62,133 bases of DNA from Lachnospiraceae bacterium (GTDB taxonomy: Bacteria > Bacillota > Clostridia > Lachnospirales > Lachnospiraceae), in assembly GCA_017441265.1 (NCBI GenBank), contig JAFRYE010000019.1, positions 1 to 62,133 on the forward strand, read 5' to 3'. The position numbers and the translations under genes were made by a program. The notes beneath the pieces are model-generated. The model did no database searches. It was not told the DNA's origin and saw only the letters and a program-made list of their open reading frames with translations. Shown one piece after another: positions 1-8,538 of this stretch. Each line of letters opens with the position of its first letter. The first letter of the stretch is position 1.

Positions 1-218
1 ATCTCCTGTGTAGGCGTCACCTCCTGCGTAGGGGTCACCTCCGAAGTCGGGGTAACTTCCGGAGTGGGGGTTGCCGGACTCTCGGTCGGAGTCGGTGTCA
101 CTTTTGACGGATCACGCTTCTCGCGTTCCGTCAACGTGTCGTTCGCACAACCGGCAAGCATCATCACAGCCAGCATCACGCACAACAGCGAACGAATTCT
201 TTTTTTGAGTTGTCTCAT
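1..218 (-). CDS. Lipoprotein with Thr/Pro-rich linker (partial, 3' end outside window)
   Basis: The first 72 codons of a minus-strand gene run off the left edge of the window. The start ATG at 218 follows an AGAGGA ribosome site at about 6 bases. The protein begins with a basic stretch and a hydrophobic segment ending in the lipobox MLAGC (residues about 20-24), so it should be a lipid-anchored extracytoplasmic lipoprotein. After about 20 polar residues comes a linker of repeated V-T-P-T-x-E and T-P-T-P units. Such linkers normally carry an extracellular domain away from the membrane, and that domain lies beyond the window. It could be a binding protein, a glycosidase or a peptidase; the visible part does not decide. 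It has its own promoter at 326-354, divergent from the XRE-type regulator gene. Confidence 0.8.
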   Translation of the reverse strand, partial: MRQLKKRIRSLLCVMLAVMMLAGCANDTLTEREKRDPSKVTPTPTESPATPTPEVTPTSEVTPTQEVTPTQE

Positions 219-256
219 ACAGTTTCCTCTCTAAGTTAGTAATTTCTGTCCCACGA

Positions 257-281
257 TACCGCGGGACTCGGATCCGCGGTA
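257..281. other. Inverted repeat in lipoprotein leader
   Basis: TACCGCGG at 257-264 pairs with CCGCGGTA at 274-281 around a 9-base loop. It lies in the 5' untranslated region of the minus-strand lipoprotein gene, about 40 bases before its ATG. There is no U-run, so it is not a terminator. It may be an mRNA stability hairpin or an operator; nothing decides between these. Confidence 0.4.
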
Positions 282-325
282 CCTTATCGGCCCGTCGGAG
301 AAAAAATACGACGGTTCCGGCAATA

Positions 326-354
326 ATTATAAGAAAATCCGTCATTCATTTCAA
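326..354 (-). promoter_or_regulatory. Sigma-A promoter of the lipoprotein gene
   Basis: Reading the minus strand, TTGAAA (354-349) is followed after 17 bases by a consensus TATAAT (331-326). Transcription would start near 319 and give a leader of about 100 bases that contains the hairpin at 257-281. Confidence 0.7.
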
Positions 355-387
355 TCCCAAAGCAAAAAAAAGATTTTGAATTTCTCC

Positions 388-416
388 TTGCATTCTTTGT
401 AAATATCTGTTACAAT
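388..416 (+). promoter_or_regulatory. Sigma-A promoter of the XRE-type regulator
   Basis: TTGCAT (388-393) and TACAAT (411-416) are separated by 17 bases. Transcription would start near 423, about 50 bases before the regulator's ATG. The promoter diverges from the one at 326-354, so the regulator could control both. Confidence 0.65.
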
Positions 417-471
417 TCAGTTGGTTGTAAATAAAGTTTACGACTTAGAGTTCGACAGAGGAGGACAAACT

Positions 472-1005
472 ATGGATCGCAGCGAAATCGGCCACATCAT
501 TAAAGAGGCTCGTTTGGCCAAGAAGATGACGCAAAGTCAGGTCGTCGGAAATTTCATCACGCGTAATATGCTGTCGCAGATTGAAAGCGGTACCGCCGTT
601 CCTTCAATCAAAACACTGGAATACCTCTCCAAGAAGTTGGATATTTCTATTCACCTTTTGACCCCGGAGGATCGCAAGCTCTCCATCACGGATGACAACG
701 GCGATTCCAAGGCTATTCTGAAGGCGAAATCGCTGTACCGCTCCGGTGATTACCGCGGCGCTGCAGCTGCAGTAAAATCCCTTTTGGATCCGGAACATCT
801 CTTCTACGATGAAGCCTGTGCCGTATACACCATGAGCTGCCTTGCTCATGCCAAGGAGATCGGGGTAACCCCTTCCGAGGCCGGCTCCTACGCCAAAGAG
901 GCTATGTTCTACGCGGACAAGGGCTTCTATGCCTGCCGCGAGTGGAAAGTCGAAGCCTGCTGCCTCGTTGAATCCGCGCAGCAGACGCCGAGCGACAAAG
1001 ATTGA
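472..1005 (+). CDS. XRE-family helix-turn-helix transcriptional regulator
   Basis: A 177-residue protein with an N-terminal lambda-repressor-like helix-turn-helix (residues about 5-60), including the typical stretch TQSQVV and SQIESGTAVPS. The C-terminal two thirds (about 75-170) is alpha-helical and Ala/Tyr-rich and looks like tetratricopeptide-type helices, as in regulators that bind a peptide or partner protein. ATG 472 is chosen because GAGGAGG lies 7 bases upstream; an in-frame codon at 421 has no ribosome site. It has its own promoter (388-416) and an intrinsic terminator (1027-1061), so it is monocistronic. The adjacent divergent lipoprotein gene is a plausible target. The HTH assignment is firm; the ligand is unknown. 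Confidence 0.85.
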   Translation: MDRSEIGHIIKEARLAKKMTQSQVVGNFITRNMLSQIESGTAVPSIKTLEYLSKKLDISIHLLTPEDRKLSITDDNGDSKAILKAKSLYRSGDYRGAAAAVKSLLDPEHLFYDEACAVYTMSCLAHAKEIGVTPSEAGSYAKEAMFYADKGFYACREWKVEACCLVESAQQTPSDKD

Positions 1006-1026
1006 GAAATTGCGAACGATGTGACG

Positions 1027-1061
1027 AACAGCGCTCAGGATTACACCCGGGCGCTGTTTTT
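1027..1061 (+). terminator. Intrinsic terminator of the XRE regulator
   Basis: AACAGCGC (1027-1034) pairs with GCGCTGTT (1051-1058), and a short U-run follows. It lies 22 bases after the stop codon of the regulator gene. Confidence 0.75.
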
Positions 1062-1074
1062 CGTCGGAAGACCA

Positions 1075-1113
1075 AACGAACGAGGCTGCTCATCCCGGGC
1101 AGCCTCGTTCGTT
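1075..1113. terminator. Perfect 15-bp hairpin between convergent genes
   Basis: The arms at 1075-1089 and 1099-1113 are perfectly complementary over 15 bp with a 9-base loop. It lies between the plus-strand regulator and the minus-strand YhgE-like gene that ends at 1161. U-runs are weak on both strands, so it may act as a transcript-end stabiliser more than a classical terminator. Confidence 0.6.
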
Positions 1114-1160
1114 ATCGTTGTCTGATCATTTTCCTCGATATTATCACGCCGGGGCAGATT

Positions 1161-3323
1161 TCACTCCCCGATCTCCTCGGTGCGGATGATGAATTTCACA
1201 TTTCCGCTCATCCCCTCTGCAATTCCCGAGTAATTGTCGTACACGTCGGCAGCCGCGGCAATTGCTTTCAACCGTGCGGCAAATGTCTCAACATTTCCGT
1301 CGAACAGCGTGACGATCCTCCGGACCGCTTTTCCGTCAAACTCCTCAAGCCCGTCCGACAATGCCTTAGCACCGTCGCACAGCTGCCGGATTCCGTCCGT
1401 AAGCGCGGGAATTCCGTCGCGCAGATCGGCGATTCCCCTGTGAAGTTTCTCCGCTCCCGAAGCCAGATCGGCATTGCCTTTGGAAAGCGATTCTGCGCCG
1501 GTAGCAAGCGTATCCGCACCTTTCGCCGCCTGCGTCACGCCGTCGGTATAGGCAAGGATTCCGTCGTAAAAGCGCTTGTACTCGTTGAGCGATCTCTTCA
1601 GATCGGCTACCTTCACGGCTCCTGCCGAAGCAGCGGCCAACTTCGTTTTTACCTCCTCGCCGTTCATCGCATCGGCGCAGGCTTTCGCAACCTGTGCCTC
1701 CGTATTTGCCGCGATTGTCTTACTGATTTCCGCAGACGCCATCTTCTCCGCCGCGGTCTTTGCAATGATCGCCCTGACTTCGTCGCTCTCCATCTGCGCA
1801 GCGACCGCTGCTTCCACGTACGCCGCAACTTCTGCGGACTGCATCTGCGCTTCCGCTGCCGCTTTGACTTTCGCCGCCACCTGATCCCGAACAGCCTCGG
1901 TGACCGCCTTCTCGACTTCCGAGCGGACCGCTGCCGTCACCTGCTCTTTGATATACTCGCGCTTCGATTCAGCAGCCTTCTTCACTTCCGCTTCCGCCTG
2001 CCTGTATACGGCATCCTTATCCAGCGAAGCGATCACTTTATCCAATACCGCGGCGTAGTTGTCGACGGTAAGCGTCGGGATCGTGAGGCCTGCCGCAGTC
2101 AACTGCTGCTGTGCCTCGGAAAGCAGAGAGAGGAAAACCTGCTTCGCGCCTGCTCGAAGCGCCGCGGAGTTGGCATCCAGTTCGGAAAGTCCGGCATCGA
2201 GTTTTCCGGCACCGTCCGCAAGTTTCTTCGCTCCGTCCGCCGCCTTCTTCGCGCCGTTTGCAAGCTCTTCGGAACCTTCCGCAAGCTTGTCGACGCCGTC
2301 CGCAAGCGTTCCCGAGCTCTCCAGCAGTCTGCACAGTCCGTCGTACAGAGCGCCGGATCCGTTTTCCAGCTGCGTCATGGCGTCCGAAACCTGTGACAGG
2401 AGTTCATCGACTTCCGAGAGGGAATCCAGCTTCCCGACATTCAGCCCCCGGAATACTTCATTTGCGGCGATCGTCAGCGTCATTCCCAGCGAAAAATCCT
2501 TCACATTCGCGGTAATCTCCACGTATTCCGGCACGGAAGCCACCGCTCCGGCGATCCCGAGATCCTCCGCGATCCCCGGGAATGCCCAACCGACGACCGC
2601 AGTTCTCGACCCGTCGCTGATCAACCGGCCGTTGGTCACGGATACATCGGAAAATGTCTCTCCGTCCAGCAAAACCCCGGTGATCATCACAAACGGGACA
2701 TGTACGGTCATCTCCTTACCGTCAACCGTCACGGTCTCGCGTTTCCGGTTTTCGTAGTCAAAGCGGATCGTAACCCTTCCACTCTTGCCGGCAATCTCTT
2801 TCGCAGAGATTTCCTTTCCGTCCAGCAGATACGTTACATGCACCGCTACCGGCACTTCCGCATCGGCTTTGCCGCGGTAATACACGTCCCCGTCCGCCGC
2901 GTTCCAGACCTTCGTCGCACCGTCCGCAGTCATGGTACTGTTGCCTTTGACAACCTCGATTTCCGTGAGATCGGATACATCCGTAAGCGCTCCGTTCCCG
3001 GCGGAGCCGGAGAGCCGGTCGCTCACGATCACGGATTTTTGGGTTCCGTCCGCATCCGCAAGGATGTAGACGGTCTCTTCCTTTGCGACGGTCTTTCCGT
3101 CATGGTTTTCCTCTGAAAATGCCTTTTCCGCAACTTTTCCGGCATCGGGATTCCGGTCGGTCGACTGTTCGGAAGCCGGAATTTCTGCCTCATTTTCCGA
3201 AGCGCTTCCGCCGGCGGCGCCGGACGCACCCATCCCGCATCCGACCGTACTCAATACCAACGCTGCGCACAGAGCGATCGCCCCGATGCTATGTCTGATT
3301 CTTTTATCCCTCAAAGTTTTCAT
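1161..3323 (-). CDS. YhgE/Pip-like coiled lipoprotein partner of the MMPL exporter
   Basis: A 720-residue secreted lipoprotein with an N-terminal signal ending in the lipobox STVGC (about residue 20). The middle (roughly 320-400 and 620-680) carries many short repeats such as LADGVDKLAEGSEELANGA, the X-x-L-x-x-G-A pattern typical of the extracytoplasmic part of YhgE/Pip-type proteins. Between them lies a long, highly charged Ala/Glu/Lys-rich coiled coil (about 430-600). Start 3323 is used because GAGGAAAGGAG sits just upstream and it opens the signal peptide. It overlaps the end of the MMPL exporter gene by 20 bases, so translation is probably coupled. Inference: it works with that exporter at the membrane, perhaps in export of lipids or envelope material. 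Confidence 0.7.
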   Translation of the reverse strand: MKTLRDKRIRHSIGAIALCAALVLSTVGCGMGASGAAGGSASENEAEIPASEQSTDRNPDAGKVAEKAFSEENHDGKTVAKEETVYILADADGTQKSVIVSDRLSGSAGNGALTDVSDLTEIEVVKGNSTMTADGATKVWNAADGDVYYRGKADAEVPVAVHVTYLLDGKEISAKEIAGKSGRVTIRFDYENRKRETVTVDGKEMTVHVPFVMITGVLLDGETFSDVSVTNGRLISDGSRTAVVGWAFPGIAEDLGIAGAVASVPEYVEITANVKDFSLGMTLTIAANEVFRGLNVGKLDSLSEVDELLSQVSDAMTQLENGSGALYDGLCRLLESSGTLADGVDKLAEGSEELANGAKKAADGAKKLADGAGKLDAGLSELDANSAALRAGAKQVFLSLLSEAQQQLTAAGLTIPTLTVDNYAAVLDKVIASLDKDAVYRQAEAEVKKAAESKREYIKEQVTAAVRSEVEKAVTEAVRDQVAAKVKAAAEAQMQSAEVAAYVEAAVAAQMESDEVRAIIAKTAAEKMASAEISKTIAANTEAQVAKACADAMNGEEVKTKLAAASAGAVKVADLKRSLNEYKRFYDGILAYTDGVTQAAKGADTLATGAESLSKGNADLASGAEKLHRGIADLRDGIPALTDGIRQLCDGAKALSDGLEEFDGKAVRRIVTLFDGNVETFAARLKAIAAAADVYDNYSGIAEGMSGNVKFIIRTEEIGE

Positions 3324-5427
3324 GATGAACACTCCTTTCCTCCTCATCTCTGCTGTCATCCGCTATTTTTCGCATTCCCGCTGTGGTCCTGCCGATCAGG
3401 CCGTCGCACAAAAGCAACAACGCGGGCAGCGCACCGATCACCATCAGCATACTGACTACGGCGCCTCGCGCCATCAGGTAACACATGGCGCTGATGATAT
3501 CAATCTCCGAGTACACCGCAACACCGAAAGTTGCCGCAAACAGTCCTACACCGGAAGCCAGAATAGACGGGATTGATGTGGCGAGCGCCGTCTGAACGGA
3601 AACTTTTCTTCCGACTCCCAGTGCCCGCTCTTTCTTGTACCGCGTTGTCATCAGGATCGCATAGTCCACGGTCGCTCCGAGCTGGATCGTGCTGATGCAG
3701 ATCGGCGCGATGAACGGAAGACGCTGTCCGAGGTAATGTGGGATTCCCAAATTGATGAAGATGGCAACCTCAATCACCGCGATCAGGATCACCGGCAGGC
3801 TTAGGCTCTTCTCCACCAAAGCGATGATCACGAAAATTGCAGCAATGGAAACGATGTTGACGATCCGGAAATCCCGGTCCGTCGTTTCAATCATATCCTT
3901 CATGCACGGCGCTTCGCCGATCAGCATGCCGCCCGCATCGTACCGCTTCAGGATGGCATTGAGTTCCTCGACCTGCGCGTTGACCTCATCGCTCGCGCAG
4001 GAGTATTCGGAGTTGATCAGCAACAGCTCCCATCGATCGCTCTTGAGCAGGGATGTCACGGACTTCGGCAGGATTTCCTCCGGAACGGCAGAACCGATGA
4101 CGGATTCCAGCGAAAGAACGTAGCGCACACCCGCAACGGACTCCATTTCACGACTCATTTCACGCACCGTCTTGGGTGAGAGCGTCGCGTCCGCGAGAAC
4201 CATGTGCGTGGAAGCAATGTCGAACTCCTCATTCAGTTTAGTGTTCGCGATCACGCATTCCATATCCTTCGGAAGCGTCTCCAGCATGTCGTAGTAAACC
4301 TCATCGGAGGTCTTTTTGTACCCGTAAAATGCAGGGACAATCAGGATGACAAAGATGATCAAAAACACCGGGAATGCCTTGACGACCGCTGCCGCAGTCT
4401 TCCCCGTCTTCGGCAGCAACGAACGGTGTTTTGTCTTTTGGAGAACCTTATCAAAGGTCAGGATCAGGGCCGGAAGCACCGTCACGCATCCGATGACGCC
4501 GAACACAACACCCTTGGCCATGACAATCCCGAGGTCACGCCCCATCGTGTATGTCATAAAGCACAGCGCGATAAAGCCGGCGATCGTCGTGATCGAACTG
4601 CCGACCACACTGGCGAGCGTTTCGCGGATGGCCAAAGCCATCGCTTCCTTACGGTCATCCGTCGTCTCACACTGCTCGTTATAGCTGTTCCACAGGAAAA
4701 TGGAATAATCCATCGTGACGGCCAACTGCAGCACCGCCGAAAGCGCTTTCGTGATGTACGAGATCTCCCCGAAGAAATAGTTGGTACCGAGATTCAGCAC
4801 GATCATCATCGCGATGGATGACAGAAACACAAGCGGCGCCACCCAGTTGTCCAGCAGGAGCAGCATCGCGGCAAGCGCCAGAGCCACCGCGATACCGACG
4901 TAGATCGGTTCCTCTCTCTCGCACAGGTCCTTTAAGTCCGTAACCATCGCCGACATGCCGGTGACAAAGCACTGTTTTCCGGCGACGGAACGAATCTCAC
5001 GGATGGCATCCATCGTAACATCCGCCGAAGTCGATGAGTCGAAAAATACAGCCATCATCGTGCAATCATCGGAGTTGAACGCCCGGTAGACATTTTCCGG
5101 GAGCACTTCCATGGGGATTGAGAGATCCGCGAGGGAATCATACCAGACAACGCTCTCCACATGGTCGATCGCCGCGATCTTCTGCTTCATTGCCGCAACA
5201 TCCCGCTCCGGCATATTTTCGAACACCAGGAAGGAAAATGCCCCCTTGCCGAACTCTTTCATCAGCTCGTCCTGCCCCTGAACGGTTTCCATGTCGGAGG
5301 GCAGATAGGTCAGCATATCGTAGTTAACCCTCGTGTGGATATACCCGAAAGCTGCCGGGATCATCAGCAAAAGCGTTATGATCAGGATCGGGATCCGGTG
5401 TTTGACAACAGCACGCGCAAATTTCAT
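3304..5427 (-). CDS. MMPL/RND-family membrane exporter
   Basis: A 707-residue protein with the duplicated RND architecture: one N-terminal membrane helix, a large extracytoplasmic domain (about 35-170), five clustered helices (about 180-340), then a second copy with a helix near 355, a loop (about 380-530) and helices to about 700. Each repeat's central helices follow the MMPL/SSD pattern, for example VTMDYSIFLWN and ATVDYAILMTTRY with the D-Y pair of the proton relay. The length fits Gram-positive MMPL transporters. Three ATG codons are clustered (5436, 5433, 5427); 5427 gives the best spacing to AAAGGA. It follows the TetR gene but is separated from it by a strong terminator. A lipid, peptide or drug substrate is possible; the substrate is not visible from sequence. 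Confidence 0.85.
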   Translation of the reverse strand: MKFARAVVKHRIPILIITLLLMIPAAFGYIHTRVNYDMLTYLPSDMETVQGQDELMKEFGKGAFSFLVFENMPERDVAAMKQKIAAIDHVESVVWYDSLADLSIPMEVLPENVYRAFNSDDCTMMAVFFDSSTSADVTMDAIREIRSVAGKQCFVTGMSAMVTDLKDLCEREEPIYVGIAVALALAAMLLLLDNWVAPLVFLSSIAMMIVLNLGTNYFFGEISYITKALSAVLQLAVTMDYSIFLWNSYNEQCETTDDRKEAMALAIRETLASVVGSSITTIAGFIALCFMTYTMGRDLGIVMAKGVVFGVIGCVTVLPALILTFDKVLQKTKHRSLLPKTGKTAAAVVKAFPVFLIIFVILIVPAFYGYKKTSDEVYYDMLETLPKDMECVIANTKLNEEFDIASTHMVLADATLSPKTVREMSREMESVAGVRYVLSLESVIGSAVPEEILPKSVTSLLKSDRWELLLINSEYSCASDEVNAQVEELNAILKRYDAGGMLIGEAPCMKDMIETTDRDFRIVNIVSIAAIFVIIALVEKSLSLPVILIAVIEVAIFINLGIPHYLGQRLPFIAPICISTIQLGATVDYAILMTTRYKKERALGVGRKVSVQTALATSIPSILASGVGLFAATFGVAVYSEIDIISAMCYLMARGAVVSMLMVIGALPALLLLCDGLIGRTTAGMRKIADDSRDEEERSVHHENFEG

Positions 5428-5534
5428 TTTCATCATTCCTTTCTTACTTCCTATGCGTGAGCACAGACCGGTCTTATGCCTCACGCTTCATCTGCGGAGT
5501 ATTCTATTCCCCTCCCCCGGCATCCGCCACGGAC

Positions 5535-5577
5535 AAAAAAAGACTCGTGTCTGAAATTTAGGCACGAGTCTTTTTTT
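5535..5577. terminator. Bidirectional intrinsic terminator
   Basis: GACTCGTG (5542-5549) pairs with CACGAGTC (5563-5570). The stem is flanked by seven A residues on one side and seven T residues on the other, so it works on either strand. On the minus strand it ends the TetR transcript and separates it from the MMPL gene. Confidence 0.9.
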
Positions 5578-5612
5578 GTCTATGCAAGCCTCAAGTATAT
5601 GCAATTCGATAG

Positions 5613-6176
5613 TCAATGAACTTCCGTGCTACGGCGGATCATTTCCTCCGGCAGGCCGCGGTGAAGCTCACAAAACCGACGGATCTGCTCCGTCACGTCA
5701 GAAGTCATGTTTTCGCTCAGCCAGGCGATCACGAATCCGAAGCACTCACATCGATAGAACCGCTCAATAATCTCCCTGTCGGTGTCGCGGACATTCATCC
5801 CCTCGAAAACCCGGTTTCCGTAAGATGTCACCACATATTCACAGACGTTCCATAGATACCGCTCAAAAATATCCCTGCTTACGGAGTTATAGATGTGAAG
5901 TATCGCTCTGCGGTTTTCCTTACCGAATCCGATTGCGGCATGCAACGCAGTCTCAAGTGAATCAATGGTTGAATACTCAAAAATGATCCGGTCCGCCTCT
6001 TCCTTTGCAATCTCCTCGATCAGCGCCGGCAGATCCGGATAATGGTAATAGAAGGAGTTTCGGTTGATCCCGCATTTCTCAGCCAGCTGCTTCACTGTAA
6101 TCTGTGACAACGGCTTCTCGTTAAGCATCTCGAAAAATGTCCGTTTAATCTCCTTCTTCATCAAGTCTGCTCCCAT
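5613..6176 (-). CDS. TetR/AcrR-family transcriptional regulator
   Basis: A 187-residue protein with an N-terminal TetR-type DNA-binding domain. Helix-turn-helix residues lie at about 25-50, with the typical ITVKQLAEKCGINRNSFYYHY pattern, followed by a helical ligand-binding domain with several Cys residues (YRCECFGF). The start at 6176 lies 6 bases after AGGAGG. It is encoded just upstream of the MMPL exporter and YhgE-like lipoprotein, so it probably represses that pump and possibly itself. A palindrome fitting an autoregulatory operator lies at 6194-6210. The terminator at 5535-5577 makes it a separate transcript. The inducer is unknown. Confidence 0.88.
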   Translation of the reverse strand: MGADLMKKEIKRTFFEMLNEKPLSQITVKQLAEKCGINRNSFYYHYPDLPALIEEIAKEEADRIIFEYSTIDSLETALHAAIGFGKENRRAILHIYNSVSRDIFERYLWNVCEYVVTSYGNRVFEGMNVRDTDREIIERFYRCECFGFVIAWLSENMTSDVTEQIRRFCELHRGLPEEMIRRSTEVH

Positions 6177-6193
6177 TGCATTCCTCCTGTGCG

Positions 6194-6210
6194 AAGTCAA
6201 ATTTCGACTT
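6194..6210. promoter_or_regulatory. Candidate TetR operator palindrome
   Basis: AAGTC at 6194-6198 and GACTT at 6206-6210 flank an AT-rich centre, giving a nearly perfect 17-bp inverted repeat 18 bases upstream of the TetR-family start codon. Position and size suit an autoregulatory TetR site. No second copy was noticed in front of the MMPL gene. Confidence 0.45.
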
Positions 6211-6260
6211 TGGGTATACAACACGGCCGCGGAGTTTCCCCCGTGACCGTTATCGCCGTT

Positions 6261-8075
6261 TTACTGTGCGTTTTCCTCGATCGTCGTCTCGCGGATCGCG
6301 CGGCTGTCGATCTCCTCGCGTACCATGCGGATGAAATCCTCGACGGACTTCTGTCCTTCGTCGCCTGCGAAGCGGCTGCGTACGGACACGAGACCTTCCT
6401 CAGCTTCCTTCGGACCTACGACGAGCATGTACGGAACACGCTCCATTCTCGCCTCACGGATCTTGTAGCCGATCTTTTCGTTGCGGTCGTCAAGCTGTGT
6501 GCGGATGCCTGCGTCGTCAAGCATCTGATTAACCTTCGCCGCATACTCGTTCGTCTTCTCGGAGACCGGAAGCACCTTAACCTGCATCGGAGCCAGCCAC
6601 GTCGGGAACTTGCCCTTCGTCTCCTCGATGATGTACGCCATGAAACGATCCAGCGATCCGAGGATCGCACGGTGCAGAACGACCGGCGTCTTCTCTTCGC
6701 TGTTCTTGTCAATGTACTTCAAGTTGAACTTCATCGGCAGACAGAAGTCAAGCTGGCACGTTGAGAGCGTGTACTCCGCACCGACGGCGGGCTTCACGTT
6801 GACATCGAGCTTCGGCCCGTAAAATGCAGCCTCACCGATCTCCTCCGTGTACTCGATACCGATCTCGTTCAAAACTTCGCGGAGCGCATTTTCCGCATTG
6901 TTCCACATCTCATCGTCCGGATGATACTTTTCCGTGTCGGCCGGGTCGCGGAGCGACAATACACAGCGGTAATCCGTGATCCGGAAATCCTTGTAAACCT
7001 CGAAGATCAGGTCGACAACCTTGCTGACCTCGTCCTTGATCTGCTCAGGCGTCACGAAAAGGTGCGCGTCGTTCTGGCAGAAGTGACGGCCTCTCTCAAT
7101 ACCCTTGAGTGTACCGCTGGACTCAAAGCGGAAGTCGTGCGCGATCTCACCGATACGGATCGGCAGCTCGCGGTAGCTGTGCGGCTTGTTCGCGTAGATC
7201 ATCATGTGGTGCGGGCAGTTCATCGGGCGAAGCACGAAGCTCTCGCCTTCCACCTCCATCGGAGGGAACATATTTGCCTTGTAGTGCGCCCAGTGACCGG
7301 ACGTCTCATACAGAGCGACCGTGCCGACGCAGGGCGTCAAAACGTGCTGATAACCGAGCTTCAGCTCCTTGTCGCGGATGTAGTTCTCAAGCTCTCTCCA
7401 AACGGTGTAACCGCGGGGAAGGAACATCGGGAGTCCGCGGCCGATCAGGTCGTCCGTCATGAACAGTCCCATTTCCTTACCGATCTTACGATGGTCGCGG
7501 GACTTTGCCTCCTCCATCTGCTTCTCATACTCCGCGAGCTCTTCCGTCGTTGCGAAGGCAACGCCGTTGATACGCGTGAGCATCTTGTTCTTGGCGTCAT
7601 TTTTCCAGTAAGCACCGCTCTGCATCGTGATCTTGAATGCCTTCAGAGCCTTCGTGTACGTGATGTGCGGACCGACGCACATATCGACATAGTCACCCTG
7701 CTGATAGAACGTGATCCTCGCGTCCTCCGGAAGGTCTCCGATATGCTCTACCTTGTACTTCGCACCGCGCTTCTCAAGGTAATCGATCGCCTCCGCGCGA
7801 GGGAGTTCAAACGTCTTGAAGGGGAGATTCTCCTTCGTGATCTTCTTCATCTCATTCTCGATCGCGAGAAGGTCCTCGTCGCCGAGCTTGCGGTCGCCGA
7901 GATCGACATCGTAATAGAAGCCTCTCTCCGTTGCGGGACCGTACGCGAAATCAGCCTCCGGCCACAATCTCTGGATTGCCTGCGCCATGATGTGCGCCGC
8001 CGAATGACGGAGAACATGCGTTACTTCTTCTGCGGGGCATTCCGCCACCGTGCCGTCGTTGTAAATAATCTTCAT
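6261..8075 (-). CDS. thrS: Threonyl-tRNA synthetase lacking a TGS domain
   Basis: A 604-residue class II synthetase that charges tRNA-Thr in the cytoplasm. The editing domain carries the HxxxH metal motif (H24 and H28, HSAAHIM). The catalytic domain has the zinc-site motif MNCPHHMMIY and the class II motifs EIAHDFRFESSG (motif 2) and LGSLDRFMAYIIEE (motif 3). The anticodon-binding domain spans about residues 500-600. Most bacterial ThrS proteins have a complete ~60-residue TGS domain before the editing domain; here only about 20 residues precede HSAAH. The short start is supported by AAGGAGCAGGAAA directly before ATG 8075 and by the T-box leader upstream. Confidence 0.97.
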   Translation of the reverse strand: MKIIYNDGTVAECPAEEVTHVLRHSAAHIMAQAIQRLWPEADFAYGPATERGFYYDVDLGDRKLGDEDLLAIENEMKKITKENLPFKTFELPRAEAIDYLEKRGAKYKVEHIGDLPEDARITFYQQGDYVDMCVGPHITYTKALKAFKITMQSGAYWKNDAKNKMLTRINGVAFATTEELAEYEKQMEEAKSRDHRKIGKEMGLFMTDDLIGRGLPMFLPRGYTVWRELENYIRDKELKLGYQHVLTPCVGTVALYETSGHWAHYKANMFPPMEVEGESFVLRPMNCPHHMMIYANKPHSYRELPIRIGEIAHDFRFESSGTLKGIERGRHFCQNDAHLFVTPEQIKDEVSKVVDLIFEVYKDFRITDYRCVLSLRDPADTEKYHPDDEMWNNAENALREVLNEIGIEYTEEIGEAAFYGPKLDVNVKPAVGAEYTLSTCQLDFCLPMKFNLKYIDKNSEEKTPVVLHRAILGSLDRFMAYIIEETKGKFPTWLAPMQVKVLPVSEKTNEYAAKVNQMLDDAGIRTQLDDRNEKIGYKIREARMERVPYMLVVGPKEAEEGLVSVRSRFAGDEGQKSVEDFIRMVREEIDSRAIRETTIEENAQ

Positions 8076-8374
8076 TTTCCTGCTCCTTTCCTTGCGAGTA
8101 AAAGATCGTGTCGTGCGTCATCGGAAAAAAAAAATCCCCTGTTGACGCATCTTGCATCAACAGGGGCGATAGTATCGTGGTTCCACCCTGCTTGGCCTTT
8201 CGGCCCTCTTCATTGATGACGGTAACGGAGTCACCGGACCGGATTGGGGTCACTCGGGAGACGGTCTTCCGCACGGTTTCCGCCGGACGCTCTCAGCCTG
8301 CTTTCACATGCGTCCTTCTCTGTTCGTCAACCCACAGTGCGTACTGCTTTCTCCTTCAACGCTTTAAAACTGTT
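8076..8374 (-). ncRNA. T-box riboswitch (threonine) in the thrS leader
   Basis: The minus-strand leader of thrS contains the conserved T-box sequence GGGTGGAACCACG (8188-8176). It is followed by an intrinsic terminator made of TCAACAGGGG/CCCCTGTTGA arms (8157-8166 and 8136-8145) and ten U residues (8134-8125). The stem I region includes an AGTA element and an apical GTGAAAGC loop. An ACC codon at 8277-8275, in the context GGAA-ACC-G, is a plausible threonine specifier. Uncharged tRNA-Thr would stabilise the antiterminator and allow thrS transcription. The specifier is the least certain part. Confidence 0.93.
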
Positions 8375-8380
8375 GAGTCG

Positions 8381-8408
8381 ATTATACCACCGCACGTAAG
8401 AAAGTCAA
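8381..8408 (-). promoter_or_regulatory. Promoter of the T-box/thrS transcript
   Basis: TTGACT (8408-8403) and TATAAT (8386-8381) are 16 bases apart on the minus strand. The predicted start near 8374 matches the beginning of the T-box leader. Confidence 0.8.
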
Positions 8409-8462
8409 GCGGAAAATCAGAGGTATCCGCCCTTTGCCTCCTGAAGTAATGAATTTCCTCCA

Positions 8463-8490
8463 TTGTATTTTGATGCTTTTTTGCTACAAT
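8463..8490 (+). promoter_or_regulatory. Promoter of the GH2 gene
   Basis: TTGTAT (8463-8468) and TACAAT (8485-8490) are separated by 16 bases. The predicted start is about 40 bases before ATG 8539. No clear operator or catabolite-repression site was seen. Confidence 0.6.
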
Positions 8491-8538
8491 GAGGAAAATA
8501 CCTCCCGCATTCTTTTGCCGGAGATTCCGGAGTTTTCC

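Noticed and set aside
112-345. 77-codon minus-strand frame
   Set aside because: It overlaps the lipoprotein start, the promoter at 326-354 and the leader hairpin. The lipoprotein frame with lipobox is better.
421-471. Longer N-terminus for the XRE-type regulator
   Set aside because: The region overlaps the predicted transcription start and lacks a ribosome site; ATG 472 has a strong one.
6921-8216. 431-codon plus-strand frame opposite thrS
   Set aside because: Extends into the T-box leader and has no independent support.
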